Source: Mangifera indica
Taxonomy: Eukaryota > Streptophyta > Magnoliopsida > Sapindales > Anacardiaceae
Reading direction: 5' to 3'
DNA: 64,000 nucleotides
NCBI RefSeq assembly: GCF_011075055.1
Contig: NC_058147.1
Span: forward strand, 10,168,001 to 10,232,000
The notes under the pieces: model-generated
What the model was told of the DNA's origin: nothing
The model's database searches: none
Seen by the model: only the letters and a program-made list of their open reading frames with translations
Part shown: positions 23,521-34,530 of the stretch, one piece after another
How the letters are laid out: every line of letters begins with the position of its first letter
Position numbering within the stretch: position 1 is the first letter of the stretch
Position numbers and translations under genes: made by a program

Positions 23521-24160
23521 ACTATGTATGCATGCAAACTTGAGCTATCTATTCATGATCTCATACTACCTTTCACCTTACTTAGTCTGAGACCTTGATC
23601 TTTTATACTTAGAATGTCAGGGAAGTTTTTATGGCTATTAAGTTCTATTATATTACTTGATTTTTCTACTTGGCAATTACTTTTTATTTTCTATTACGCA
23701 CAATCATACGATATTAGGGGTACAATTGTGCCTTTGCCCTGTATGCATAACCATGGCTTATAGGCTTGTATGTTTGAAGTGTAATGCATGTGCCTGCATA
23801 GTCGAGTGCACAAGCGTGCATTCCCCTTTGATGCATGATCATCCTTCTTTACCATGGTCATTTCCGGAGCCCAAAGGGTAATTTCATCATTTTTGTTTAT
23901 GTATGCTCATGCATCTTAGTGTCAAGGGTGTTCAATGTGTTCTAACTAACAAGGATGAATGGGCACATCTAACCTATGTACACCAGTCGACTGATTATAA
24001 AAAATAATTACAAACCATGCATTATTGCATACACAGGCATGCATGACATACAAAAATATAATCTTCAGGCATTTCACAATTGTGCATAGCTAAGGAATGA
24101 TTGCGCGTGAAGTTTAGAAAACCTAATTTACATTGGTTTTAAGCGTCGGTGCATACACAA
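23521..24160. repeat. Unclassified repeat, shared with 34.1-34.5 kb
   Basis: About 600 bases with no gene, from GCACAATCATACG to AACCTAATTTACATTGG. The part from 23,750 matches 34,115-34,510. Alternating purine/pyrimidine motifs such as TGCATGC resemble the gypsy LTRs of this window, but neither LTR end is present. Confidence 0.35.
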
Positions 24161-24656
24161 GCATGTCGAAGCGTTGTCCTTCTTCGTGCTATCCAAAAGA
24201 CAACGAAGAATGCTTCGTTGTCCTTTGTTGTCATGTTTGGACGATGCTATGAAGGATGACACTCGTCATCCTTCATCAAGTCTTCATGATCTAGACAATG
24301 CTTCATCATTTAGATCTGGGTGATGAAAGGTTATCCTTCATAAGAGAAGACCTTTATTTCTTTCCGATCGTTGGTCAATTTCCTAAGCTATTAGAGATGA
24401 AACCTAGAAAGAGGGAAAAATGAATTTTTCAAAGTTTAATTACAAGGATAAATGTGAGTTTTCTAAACTAAGTAGGGGAAATGATATAAGTTTTTTAGGT
24501 TTTAGGGTTAACGGATAAAATGATGATTTTACCCCTACTTCTAATAAAAAATTTGGACAGCAGTTAGCCTATGAGTTGGTATTTGGGTTTTTCATCTGTC
24601 GTAGGTATAATTTTGAATTTGGACTAAAACTTGGGTAGGAAATTGTCCTTTTCCCT
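24161..24656 (+). mobile_element. Right half of a foldback MITE
   Basis: Has the palindrome-rich core (repeated GACGAAG/CTTCGTTGTCC motifs) and the right terminus AAATTGTCCTTTTCCC of the element family at 27,966-30,012, but no left terminus. It abuts gypsy gag sequence at 24,657. The same half element with the same junctions is at 34,531-34,974, so the truncation predates the duplication. Confidence 0.65.
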
Positions 24657-24896
24657 TTTTTTGATCACAAAGCTATTTATCTGAGGCATTACAACTATGC
24701 CAAAAGTCTATCCCTATGCCACCCCGGCTACCCTCTTAGGTTAAGATCTCATTAGCATCAGCATTACCCAACAATCGCCTAGATCTGTTCATCCTGAAAC
24801 CACACATATAAACTCAAACTGATATACCATAACTTTAATTACAAGTTAAACAATACTTACAGCAGTGGCTACATTAAATCGATCAGTGTCACATAA
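24657..24896 (-). mobile_element. Ty3/gypsy leader fragment (lost unit)
   Basis: Matches 860-1,100 and 34,985-35,220, the leader/gag start of the gypsy element found upstream of each TNL. Interrupted at 24,896 by a solo LTR and resumed at 27,125 after a CATAA duplication. Confidence 0.75.
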
Positions 24897-25540
24897 TGTA
24901 ATACCCTCAGGTATGTTTCAGGGGCAATTATGTCTTTTGACCCTGTTTTGAGATATTTCTCCTTTTAAATATATATATATATATGTATGGGTGTGTATAT
25001 ATATATAAATACAAAAAGAAAAAGAAAAAAAGATAAAAAGATAAAGAGAAAGGAGATAAAGATTATATATGGAGAGAAAAGTCAAAAAAGGCAACCTTTA
25101 CACTTTTTTCCATCATTTTCAGAAAAGACAGCCTTCTTCATGCTTTTTCTTTGCTTTTTGAAGAAAAAGGAAAGATTTAAAGGAGTTTTGGAAGTACTTT
25201 GGAAGCCTTGGTAACCAAAAGATCTCTTCCTTTTCTCTTTACCTATGCTTATATATGTATTGGATGCATGTTATATAAATATGTTAGTATGTTTTGGTGT
25301 TGATTTAAGGTGATTTTGGTGATAAAGGAAGCAAGACAAGGAAAAGGAAGCCAACTTGTAAAAAATTGACTTGAAATAAGGTAAGGGGTATCATCCTTGA
25401 TATGTTGCATGTTTTAGACTTTTGGTTCCTTAGATCTATGTTATAAATGATGATTTTGAAGTTGAGAAATGTTGTTTTGTCATTTGAGGCATCTATATAT
25501 GTGATTTTGTTCATGGTAGAAAGTTTGATAATATTTACAG

Positions 25541-26060
25541 TTTTGCCACTGATTTCGTCCCATATTTTGACTGCCTTATCTGATGAATCATGAGTGCTAT
25601 TATAGCTTGTTGGAAAGATCTTTGAATCCTCTTTCCACTGATATATAGTGTGTATGAATTAGAGATCATTTGGACTGTTAAATATTTTATGAACCAAAAG
25701 GACTACTTTACCAAATAAACAAGGGAAAGTTTTTGCCATCGATTTCATCTCACGTTTTGACTGCCTTATCTGAGAAATTATGCGTGCTATTATAGCTTCT
25801 TGGAAATTTCTTTGAATCTTCTTTCTAATGATATATAGCTTGTATGAATTAAAGATCATATGGACTGTTAAATATTGTATGAACCAAACAGACTGTTTTA
25901 CCAAATAAACAGGGGAGAGGTTGTTTTTGCCACTGATTTCATCTCACATTTTGACTGTCCTATCTAATGAATTATGAGTGCTATTAAATCTTTTTGGAAA
26001 GCTCTTTGAATCCTCTTTTCAATGATATATATCTTGTATGAATTAGAAATCATTTGGGCT
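25541..26060. repeat. Three tandem copies of a ~190-bp unit inside the solo LTR
   Basis: TTTTTGCCACTGATTTC or close variants start at about 25,540, 25,730 and 25,925. Each is followed by the same order of motifs (TTTTGACTG, GAATCATGAGTGCTATTA, ATGATATATA, GTATGAATTA, GGACTGTTAAAT). Copies have diverged by substitutions and small gaps. No coding sense. Confidence 0.8.
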
Positions 26061-26365
26061 ATTAAATTGTATGAAAAAGAAGACTGTCTTGCTAAATGAC
26101 TGTTCTGTGAACAGTATTTCACAGATTTTGGGAAAGAAGGAAGAGAAAAAGGAAAGAAAGAAAGAAATAAAGGAAAAGAAAGGAAAGGAAAGAAAGGAGA
26201 GAAAAAAAAAAAGGAAAAGCAAGAAAAAGGAATTTGGAGCTCAAGATTTAGGGTTGTCCCAAGAATATGGTCTGGTGAGTTATGTATAGATTTAAATGGA
26301 AACAAGAATAGTAAGATATAAGACACGCATGCATACTATGAACTATGAGGGGGCACTTTACACTA

Positions 26366-26465
26366 CACCATCCGTAGTAGGGCATGTCCGTAGTAGGATA
26401 CGTCCATAGTAGGACATAGACCCCTAGTAGGATCCGCTCGCAGTAGAGCATGCTCGTAATAAAAC
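26366..26465. repeat. 16-17-bp tandem repeat (CCGTAGTAGGRCATG-like)
   Basis: Five to six imperfect repeats around the core GTAGTAGG within the solo LTR, just downstream of a purine-rich GGAAAGAAAG tract (26,120-26,230). Confidence 0.7.
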
Positions 26466-27124
26466 TTAATTTAGATTCAGAAATGGTGTAGTAAAAGAAA
26501 GAAAGAGAGCTCAAGCTTAGAAAAGTGTCAAATCCCTATAGTCAGCTTCCAGAAAGTATCCAATAGACACCAGATAGGACAAAATATGACCCAAATAGTA
26601 AAACATGAACTAGATTATCCCCTCGATTTCTTATGGGGGTTATGAGTGAGGTTAAGTCCCGAGAGTGAGTTAGAACAGGAAAGGAAATAGTTTACTTAAT
26701 TCTTTTCCCTTACTAAGTGTTCTTATCACTCACTTCTTTTTCTTTCATGATTACAGGTACAGGTGATCGAGGTAGCTGCGAAGCAGCGTCAGGTCAGCGA
26801 AGATAGATCCGGCTGGAGCAAGCTATCTCTGGTTTATATTACATGCATACAGTGACATGCTCTTGTCGACTTTTGACCTTTTTGAGATGATTGTACAGTT
26901 ATATATGATTACTCCCTATTTTCAGATGTTTTTAGATGAGTTTTCATATGAGTATATACATCTTTTGTTCGCTTCTAGATTTTCAGTTTTCTTATAATAC
27001 TTTCTAAACACTTTTAGTGATGCGTTTATTTTAAAGTATTTTAAAAGAAAAAAATAGGCGCTCCAGATATTAATTCGTAACATTTCTCCTTCGGTGGGTA
27101 GTACTTTTAGGGAGGGATGTTACA

Positions 27125-27849
27125 CATAAGAAGTTGTTAAAACATTTTTTCACATTCAAACATTTTTTATTTTTCAAAACCATGCTTTGATAAAAAAATG
27201 TAATACTCCTCTCTAGATATATACCCTTACTCAAAATATACACCTAAAGAGATGATTTAACTTATTATTTCTTACATAGGTCTCGTAGCAAAAACATACA
27301 TAATAAAATAAGGTCCCAAAATCCTAAAAGTGCATTTTTTAGTTCATAAAACAAAATTTAGAAGTCTGAAAACCAATTAATAATACTCATAATGTATAAA
27401 GAAATACAAATAAATCCCAAGATACATAAACATTTTCCAATAATAAAAAGACCAAAATACCTCTACCTTACCCTTATAAGCTGGCTTAAGCTGACCCGCT
27501 AGCCTCCTCGTCACCACCCCGCCGCTCCACAATCCTACCTACAAAATCACAAAAGGAACATATAAGTGAAATATACTCAGTAAGTAAGTAATCTCATAAC
27601 ATCCAATAAATATATGTATACATCATAATTATTCGTAACATCACTTGTCCTTTTTTTAATCCTCTTGTGATATCACAGATGTTTTTCCACATCCCAACAC
27701 CTAATTCCCGAATGACAGCATCATCTTGAATGACTAGTATCAAACGATGTAATCGACATTCTGAATGCTTAGTGAAAGCATGAGATATTTCAGATGTCAA
27801 TCATAAGGTGTATCTAATACATGTATCGATTGGGCTTCGAGTTATGGAT
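27125..27849 (-). mobile_element. Ty3/gypsy leader and truncated LTR ending at a recombination junction
   Basis: Continues the gypsy remnant; the LTR starts TGTAATACTCC at 27,199 as at 1,172 and 35,287. It stops after GTTATGGATA at about 27,850, where the other two copies go on for 200-300 bases (CATATCACAAAGGG and beyond) into a TNL promoter. The following sequence matches 20,750 onward instead. Confidence 0.75.
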
Positions 27850-27965
27850 ATCAATTATTTAATTATATAATGACACATCATTATTTACACATATCAATTA
27901 ACAAAATAAAAATTTTTAAATAATCAACATTTCTTTTGTGCCCTTTAATTGATACTTTTAGTTTA

Positions 27966-28808
27966 GGGAAAATGACTATTTTCTATTTAAATTTTAGGTC
28001 AATCTTAAACTCACACCCATGGGAGATGAAAAACTTAAGCTCTCACCTATGACCAAACTTTTGTTAATTTATTCTGTTAAAGGGAGGAGAAAAATAGTTA
28101 TTCATTTTACTGTTTATATTTTTCAAATTTATATTTTACTTTAATATAAAGTTCAAACTTTGAAAAATAATGTTTTCACCCTCAAACCTAGGGTTTTCAT
28201 ATTTTTCAAACTCAACCACCTCTCATAACTTTCAAAAACAGTAGTTTCACCCTCACTCTTCAATTTCATCTTTTGACGTTATCTCTAGCATTGTCTCCGA
28301 TCTCCTTCTTCTCCTTGTGCATCAAACAGATTTTTATCTTCTCATCGCACGACTTGCACCACCCAGATGATGAAGGACGATGTTTCGTAGTCCTTCATCA
28401 CTCATCACGTTGCCTAGACACAATGATGAAAGACAACGAAGCGTTGTCCTTTGTCTGTTCTTTCAAATTTGGATGACACTTCGTCGTCTTTTATAGTTGG
28501 AGATGGGAAATCGATGGAAAGCGTCGACTATCGGTGGTGGCCGGAGAAGGAAGCAAACCGTAAGAGTGAAATCTAAACTTTTTAAACTTTGAAAATAGGT
28601 TGAAGTGTTAGTTTTTAACTTGGGGACATGATAAAAATTTTAAAATTTTAAAGTTTTAAAGTTTAAAAATAAAATGATAATTTTACCTTTATCTCTAACT
28701 GAAAATTTAGATGGCAGTTTGGCTATAAGTGGGAGTTTGAGTTTTTCATCTCTTATAAATATGAGTTTGAAATCGGCTAAAATTTGGGTGGGAAATAGTC
28801 CTTTTCCC
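27966..28808. mobile_element. Foldback MITE 1 with 9-bp TSD
   Basis: 843-base insertion with inverted termini (left GGGAAAATGACTATTTTC, right the complement of GGGAAAAGGACTATTTCC), the homology extending about 80 bases inward. Target duplications are TTTAGTTTA (27957-27965) and TTTTGTTTA (28809-28817), one mismatch. The empty site is at about 20,855. The core has short palindromes such as GATGAAGGACGATG. Nine-base duplications are typical of Mutator-like elements. No coding capacity. Confidence 0.82.
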
Positions 28809-29123
28809 TTTTGTTTATTTATTTCTCTTAGCTAGACATATTTAAAGGGTGGATGGATCAAACTCCTTCTGTTTTTTTAACACGGCTGGTACCGACTGGC
28901 CTGACCAAGGTCTCTTTTTTATTTTTATATAATCTTTTACCAGGATTAGCAAGTGGCAAATTTATATTTAAGTAGGCTAACATAATTTTATTTATATTTT
29001 TGTAGGCTAACAATAATTTCCCACCCAGCTAACCTAAAATCAATACGTGTCGAGATAAATGGACAAAAGTCTTGTGGAATTAAAAGGGAAGGCATTTTGC
29101 AGCTTTCAATACTTTTAATAAAG

Positions 29124-30012
29124 GGGAAAAGGACTAGTCCCCCCCTTCCCACCCCACCCCCCACCTCCACCAAAGTTTTAGTTTAATCTCAATGACAGGT
29201 TAAAAATTTAAATACCCATTTATTTCTAAACAGTCATTAAGTTTTCTGTTAAATACAAGAGTAAAATCGTTATTTTATTGTCTATATTAAAAGATATATA
29301 ATTTTATCCCATGTTCCCCTCAGATTTTAAAAATTAATATTTAACCTTCATACCTGAACTTTGAAAAATGACTCTCTTCCCCCCCTCAAATCCCAAATTT
29401 TTTTCACTTTCCCTTCGCCCACTGATGAAAACATGGCTGGAGTAAGAGTGACGAGCGTCGTTCAGATCTGGACGACACTCAGTGACCTTCATTAGGTGAT
29501 CGAGCGTCATCTATTCTCTGGATGATACTTGTTGTCCATTCTGGATGACACTCGTTGTCCAGATCTAGACAATGGAGTGTCATCTAGAATAGACGACTCT
29601 CCATTGTCCAAAATGGACAATGTTCTATTGTCTCAAGATCTGGACAACGAAGTGTTGTCTAGATCTGGACAACACTTCGTCGTCCAGAGATCGACCTTTA
29701 GACGAAAACTCCTCCATCGTTGGTCGGCCATCGTTGGAGAAAGTAGCTAGATTTCTGAGGGGAAAAGTGAATTTTTTAAAACTTAATTCAGGGGAAAAAT
29801 GTTAGTTTTTCAAATTAAAGGAGGAAATAAGATAAAATTTTAATTATTTTAATATTATTAGTAAACTGATGAATTTGCCCCTTAACCCTAATAGAAAATA
29901 TGTGATTATGTCTTAACAGATTAAACTTTGGATAGATATTTAAATTTTTCACCTGTTGTAAGTATACTTTTAAGATTAGACTAAAACTTATGTGGGAAAT
30001 TGTCTTTTTCCC
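29124..30012. mobile_element. Foldback MITE 2 with 9-bp TSD
   Basis: 889-base insertion starting GGGAAAAGGACTAGTCC and ending GAAATTGTCTTTTTCCC. Target duplications are TTAATAAAG (29115-29123) and TTAATAAAA (30013-30021). The empty site is at about 21,715-21,725. The core repeats the word GATCTGGACAAC and its complement in alternating orientation between 29,440 and 29,700, so it could fold into long hairpins. Short open frames there result from the repeats. Confidence 0.82.
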
Positions 30013-30500
30013 TTAATAAAATGCACAAATGTAGATGAGGAAAAAGAATCCCATGAAGCATATGTAAATTAATTCACATATCATTTCAATACCCTTAATT
30101 AAATGTGATGGTCAAGGTTAAAAATGGTTGAAAACTCAAATAAAAAAAGGGATTTTCAAATCAAATAAAATTAAATAAAATAAAATAAATGATATATAAA
30201 TATTTAAATTAAACTTTTATATAAATTAATTAATTTTGTATAATATAAATTTTAATTTTTATATTTACAAGTTCAATATATTTCCAACAAAAAGCCCCCA
30301 AAAGCCGGAAGATATGCAATACATTATAGATATAATGAATAATTTAGAGGAAGTTTCTCTGTGTCTTCCATGATTGTGACTTTCACGGGAGTCACAAAAT
30401 GAAAGGTTTTCCCGAAAAGAAAAGAAAATGAAAGGGAAAAAATTATTCCAATTCCAAAGTCTTCGGTGGAAAACAATCAAACGAAGAAGAAACTTTACCC
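30013..30500. repeat. Third copy of the 350-bp unit
   Basis: Matches 21,725-22,160 and 22,694-22,930 with the same GTCTTCCATGATTGTGAC segment. Non-coding. Confidence 0.5.
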
Positions 30501-31033
30501 TGTTGTGACCTGAAGTCCCATATCACTCCTGTTCTGTCCACTGAGTTTATATATAGGCAGGGGCCAGAAGCTCTTAACTCAATAGACACATTTTAAAGCC
30601 GTGACGGCCTGAAGCCCAAAACAGATAATATCTGTTGGACTGTTTATGACACGTTATCAGCATGATAGAGATTGGGGGGGGGGGGGGGGGGGGGGGGGTG
30701 TTGTGGCCTGAAGTCCCACATTACTCCTGTTCTGTCTACTGAGCTTGTATATAGGCAGAGGTCAGAAACCCTTAACTCAATAGACGCGTAATAAAACTGT
30801 GAGGATCCTGAAGATCCAAAGCGGACAATATCTATTGGGCTGTTTATAACACGTTATCAGTACGATAGCGATGGGGGGGGTGTGTTGTGACCTGAAGTCT
30901 CACATCGCTCCCGTTCTATCCACTGAGCTTGTATATAGGAATGGGCCAGAAGCCCTTAACTCAATAGACGCGTTTTAAAGCCGTGACGGCCTGAAGCACA
31001 AAGCAGATAATATCTGTTGGGCTGTTTATAACA
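30501..31033 (+). mobile_element. Tandem TRIM array: three LTRs, two internal regions, TSD TACCC
   Basis: Three direct LTR copies of about 151-153 bp (30501-30651, 30699-30851, 30883-31033), each starting TGTTGTG(A/G)CCTGAAG and ending TTTAT(A/G)ACA. They are separated by internal segments of only 47 and 31 bases, each made of CGTTATCAG(C/T)A (primer-binding-site-like) and a G-rich tract acting as polypurine tract. The whole array is bounded by TACCC at 30496-30500 and 31034-31038. The related site at about 22,920 (AACTTTATCCCAC) is empty. A single duplication around three LTRs implies unequal or intra-element recombination after one insertion. TATATATAGG near 30,549 is the LTR TATA box. Confidence 0.88.
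30674..30698 (+). repeat. Run of 25 G
   Basis: Uninterrupted 25-base G homopolymer at the polypurine-tract position of the first internal region of the tandem TRIM. The second internal region has 8 G (30873-30880). Confidence 0.85.
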
Positions 31034-31613
31034 TACCCCACTTTCTTGAACGTTTTAATCATGTGAATTTATAAATTTTAAACTCTTGTTTGCACGCAAA
31101 TAATTAAGTATTATTAAACGATAAATTATTTTATTAAATACGGTTTTGCTTAAGTAATTAATGTACCCAGCTCGCATATTTTATTAAAGGCCAAAGCACT
31201 TATTCTGGTTACCCAAATTTTATTCCTTTATCAAACATTCATCGGTAAAACTTTACAAATCTACATATTTATTAATTTATTAATTTTTATTTAATTATAA
31301 GGGCAAAACTATAATTTTATTAATAATATAATATATTATTTTTTTAATTTATAAAATTAATTAATTTTACTCAAATTATTAATTTTTATTTAAAAAATAT
31401 AATATAATTTTATTTATTTTAATATTAATTAAAAATAATAATTTTATATTTTATAATCCATTAACAAATATAATAAAAAAAAAATAAATAAATTTTTAAA
31501 ATTTTAAAATCTTATTGATGAAATTTTAAAAATAGACAAAAACTTGGTAAACGTTTATTTTATTAAATAATTTGTTTAAATCACATTCGCTCCATTATAC
31601 TATTACCTATTTT
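31034..31613. repeat. AT-rich repeat shared with 22.2 kb and 61.4 kb
   Basis: Contains GCAAATAATTAAGTATTATTAAACG and CCCAGCTCGCAT, present in three copies in the window. No gene seen. Confidence 0.5.
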
Positions 31614-32646
31614 CAATGTTTTTAAAATTGGAGTAGTACTCAAATTGATTATCTCACTGATTTATAATTTAATCGATTCAATTGATTTAATTAGATAATC
31701 GATCAATTCGACTTATTATCAAATTTTAATAAATAAATTTTACTTAAAATTTTGTAAAAAATAAAACCAATCAAGATACTCATACTTATAGAAATTAAAA
31801 TATATACTATTATTATTCATTTGATTTCAATAAAACAATTAAAATAACAAAAAATCTTAATCTTATGATACAAAAAAAAAATAATTATGTAAATTATTGC
31901 CTATAGAAGACATTTCAATAGAATGAGATATTTTTTCTTTTTTTCTTTTATTTTTAAAATTGTTTTTCTGTATAAATATTTAGAAATTCATCTTATCTAA
32001 CAAAAAATAATCAAATTATTTAAAAATAATTAAAATTTTAAAAAAATTCAAAATTTTAGTTTTGAATTAACTAATAATCAGATGACTTATTTTAATATGC
32101 GCCCTTTACATGACATACAAACTAAATTTAATAAATAAAATTAAGTTTTGAGTTAAGATTCATATAAATACTTTTTTCACAAATTATTTTTCGACTCAAA
32201 TTTAGAATTATGAACTTCTTTCTTTCGAACGAACTTGTAGTAATTGATATTAAATAAAAATGAGAGTAAAAGTGAGTGTTTAAGTGATATGAAAAATGTA
32301 TGTAATGAAAGTGAGAGTGAGAAGGTTTATATAGATGTGGTGAATAGTAATTTTGATATTTAAAAAAAAATTAGGACATTTTTACTTAAAAGTAAGAAAA
32401 ATAGGTATTTTTATTTAGAAATAGGAAAAATAAGTTTTTTTTACTTAATAAAAAGATAAAATGGTCATTTAATTTAATTTTTCTTCTAAATTTGATTAAA
32501 TCCAATTTTAATCAGTTAAATTCAATTTTAATTAGATTTGACTAAAACAAATAAATAACTATTTTTATATTAACTGAACTAAGTTTAAAACTGATTTTTG
32601 ATTCAATCGAGAAAACTAATTACTTTAATCTGATTTTAAAATCATG
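31614..32646. mobile_element. Probable non-autonomous hAT-like element
   Basis: About 1 kb absent from the second unit (about 61,945). The left end is CAATGTTTTTAAAATTGGA and the right end the complement of CCATGATTTTAAAATCAGA, an imperfect terminal inverted repeat of the kind seen in plant hAT-type MITEs. Flanks CTATTTTC and GTATTTTA may be a decayed 8-bp duplication. Very AT-rich with no open frame. Confidence 0.5.
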
Positions 32647-33339
32647 GTGTATTTTATAATTCTATCTAATTCAATTATATTAAAATATCTAACTACAAGT
32701 TGTCTGTATCAAGTGGCGCCACAATTCAAAGCTTTGAAACTCTTCCAACATGGTCCACCTCTCACGAGGTCACATGTCACTCTTGTCAGAAAAAGGAAAT
32801 GCCTTTGCCGACAAAAACGAATGGGGCTCTATTTTCCTTTATAACAGTGTTCTAAGCGCGTGAAGACCAAAACATGGCTCACATGGACCCGCACACTACC
32901 AATCATGCGTGGATAGCTAAAATAAAAGTGAAAATTTAAGCTTAAATTAGAAAGCCTAAATAATATAGGGAATATTAAAATTTTTATTACAAATTATCTG
33001 ATACTCTTTTAAGAAACTAAACATTTATATCATAAAAATTATTAAATATTTAAATTATTCTTGTTTTCAATCTTATAAACACAAATTAGTTATTGTACAC
33101 CAAAAGTCATATATCTTGAAAAAAATTTTATAAGAAAATTATCAAAATCTAAGTTAGTGTTAATTTATATTGTTTATATTGTATATTTTCTTGTTTGACA
33201 AATAAAAATCAAAGAATATATATTATATTAATATTGTGATTTTATATTGTTATACTATTTGGTATTGATATAATATAATTAAAATATTGATATTTAAACT
33301 GAGAATAAATTGACAAATATCCAATTCACTTCTAGATCA
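32647..33339. other. Non-coding, shared with 61.96-62.16 and 63.0-63.48 kb
   Basis: Conserved between units, including CAAAGCTTTGAAACTCTTCC and CCAAAACATGGCTCA. No gene recognised. It provides the empty site for the foldback element at 62,162 (TTTTCCTTTATAAC near 32,835). Confidence 0.5.
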
Positions 33340-34110
33340 AAAATAGTATGAAGAATTGGTTGGCGAGATCATACTACCAACTGTTGGCAAGGTCACCAAG
33401 GATAAGCGATCCCACCAACCCGTTCTTCTTGACTCGTCACAATTTGTTATCCAAGGTATTTCCTTAATGTTTCAGGGTTAGTTTAAGCCAAAGATGGAAA
33501 TATGTGTATTTAAGATTTGCTATGAAAGGCAATAGATTTTAGGTGATGACAATGTGATGAGATATATCAGTGGGAATGAGAAATCAATTAGCATTGACAC
33601 AAGTGTTGATTTCAAAGGATTTGTAGCAAAAATATGTTATTGTCTCAAAATCGATCGAAATTAGTCAAATGTCCACATATTTATCTTTGGTAATGCATCG
33701 GTGGTTCCAATTAAAATTGTAGACAATGGTGATTTTCAATATGTGATGGTCGTAGCAAGAAATTTACTAGAATCAACAAAACTTTATGTTACCAAAAGTT
33801 CGATTGAAAGAAAAGACAATCAACAAGCTGAAGTTGTTCAAGAGGAAGAAATAGAAGATCATCCGATAGACAACTGGACATAACCACAAAGTTTTTACAA
33901 GTCTCCCAAAAAAAGGTATTCAATGTAACACGAAATGTCATGACTCCATAGATATTAAAGCATATAAAAGTCATGTTCATAATCCTAATTTGTTTCAATG
34001 GGTTCCTAAATCTATCATGGATGTTAAGAATGTAAGTATTAGTAATTGGGAAACACATAGGGACAATAGTTTAAAAGTGATGGGTTTTTATAATTCGAAG
34101 GCAGAATTGA
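33340..34110 (+). pseudogene. MULE transposase N-terminal fragment 2
   Basis: Frames on the plus strand encode SGNEKSISIDTSVDFKGFV and further on ASVVPIKIVDNGDFQYVMVV, then LYVTKSS and an acidic EEEIEDHP stretch. This is the order of the N-terminal PB1-like/MuDR domain of plant MULE proteins. Stops after IDRN and near 33,540, with frameshifts, disable it. The transposase catalytic domain is absent. Related fragments lie at 22,936-23,520 and 63,490-64,000. Confidence 0.65.
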
Positions 34111-34530
34111 AAGCACGACCATGGCTTATGGGCGTGTATGTTTGAAGTGTAATCATGAGAGTGCATACTCGTGCACCCTCTTTAATGCATGACCATCCTT
34201 CTTTACCATGGTCATTTTTGGAGCCCTAAGGGTAATTTCATCATTTTTGTTTATATATGCTTCTGTATCTTAGTGTCAAGGGCATTCAATGTGTTCTAAC
34301 TAACAAGGATGAATGGGCACATCTAATCTATGTACACCAATCGACAGATTACAAAAAATAATTACAAACCATGCATGAACATGCATTATCGCATGCACAG
34401 GCATACATGGCATACAAAAATGTAATCTCCAAGCATTTCACAGTTATGCATAGCTAACAAAATATTGCGCGAGAAGTTTAGAAAACCTAATTTACATTGG
34501 TTTTAACCTAATTTACAAAAATGATGAAGG
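34111..34530. repeat. Unclassified repeat, second copy
   Basis: Matches 23,745-24,160. No gene. Confidence 0.4.

Larger units (their letters stand above)
24897..27124 (+). mobile_element. 2.2-kb solo LTR, TSD CATAA
   Basis: Begins TGTAATACCCTC and ends GGGATGTTACA, flanked by perfect 5-bp duplications CATAA (24892-24896 and 27125-27129). The interrupted gypsy sequence is continuous in the copies at 1.1 kb and 35.2 kb. LTRs opening TGTAA-ACCC and closing GTTACA are common in Tekay/Del-type chromoviruses; that assignment is inference. No internal region is present. It contains a TATATATA stretch (24,970-25,010), a 190-bp tandem repeat and a 16-17-bp tandem repeat. Confidence 0.85.

Noticed and set aside
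23750..24160. Possible tRNA or structured RNA in the TGCATGC-rich repeat
   Set aside because: No cloverleaf or A/B-box pattern could be built; it resembles degraded LTR sequence.
24987..25214. 75-codon open frame rich in Lys inside the solo LTR
   Set aside because: It lies in a purine-rich low-complexity LTR tract with no homolog or codon structure.
26071..26326. Overlapping open frames on both strands around the GGAAAGAAAG tract
   Set aside because: Low-complexity purine/pyrimidine tract; both frames are artefacts of repeat composition.
26366..26465. CRISPR-like array of short repeats
   Set aside because: Repeats are contiguous and imperfect with no spacers, in a eukaryotic LTR.
29529..29805. 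Open frames with repeated DLDN/RSG patterns
   Set aside because: Produced by the alternating GATCTGGACAAC words of a foldback MITE core.
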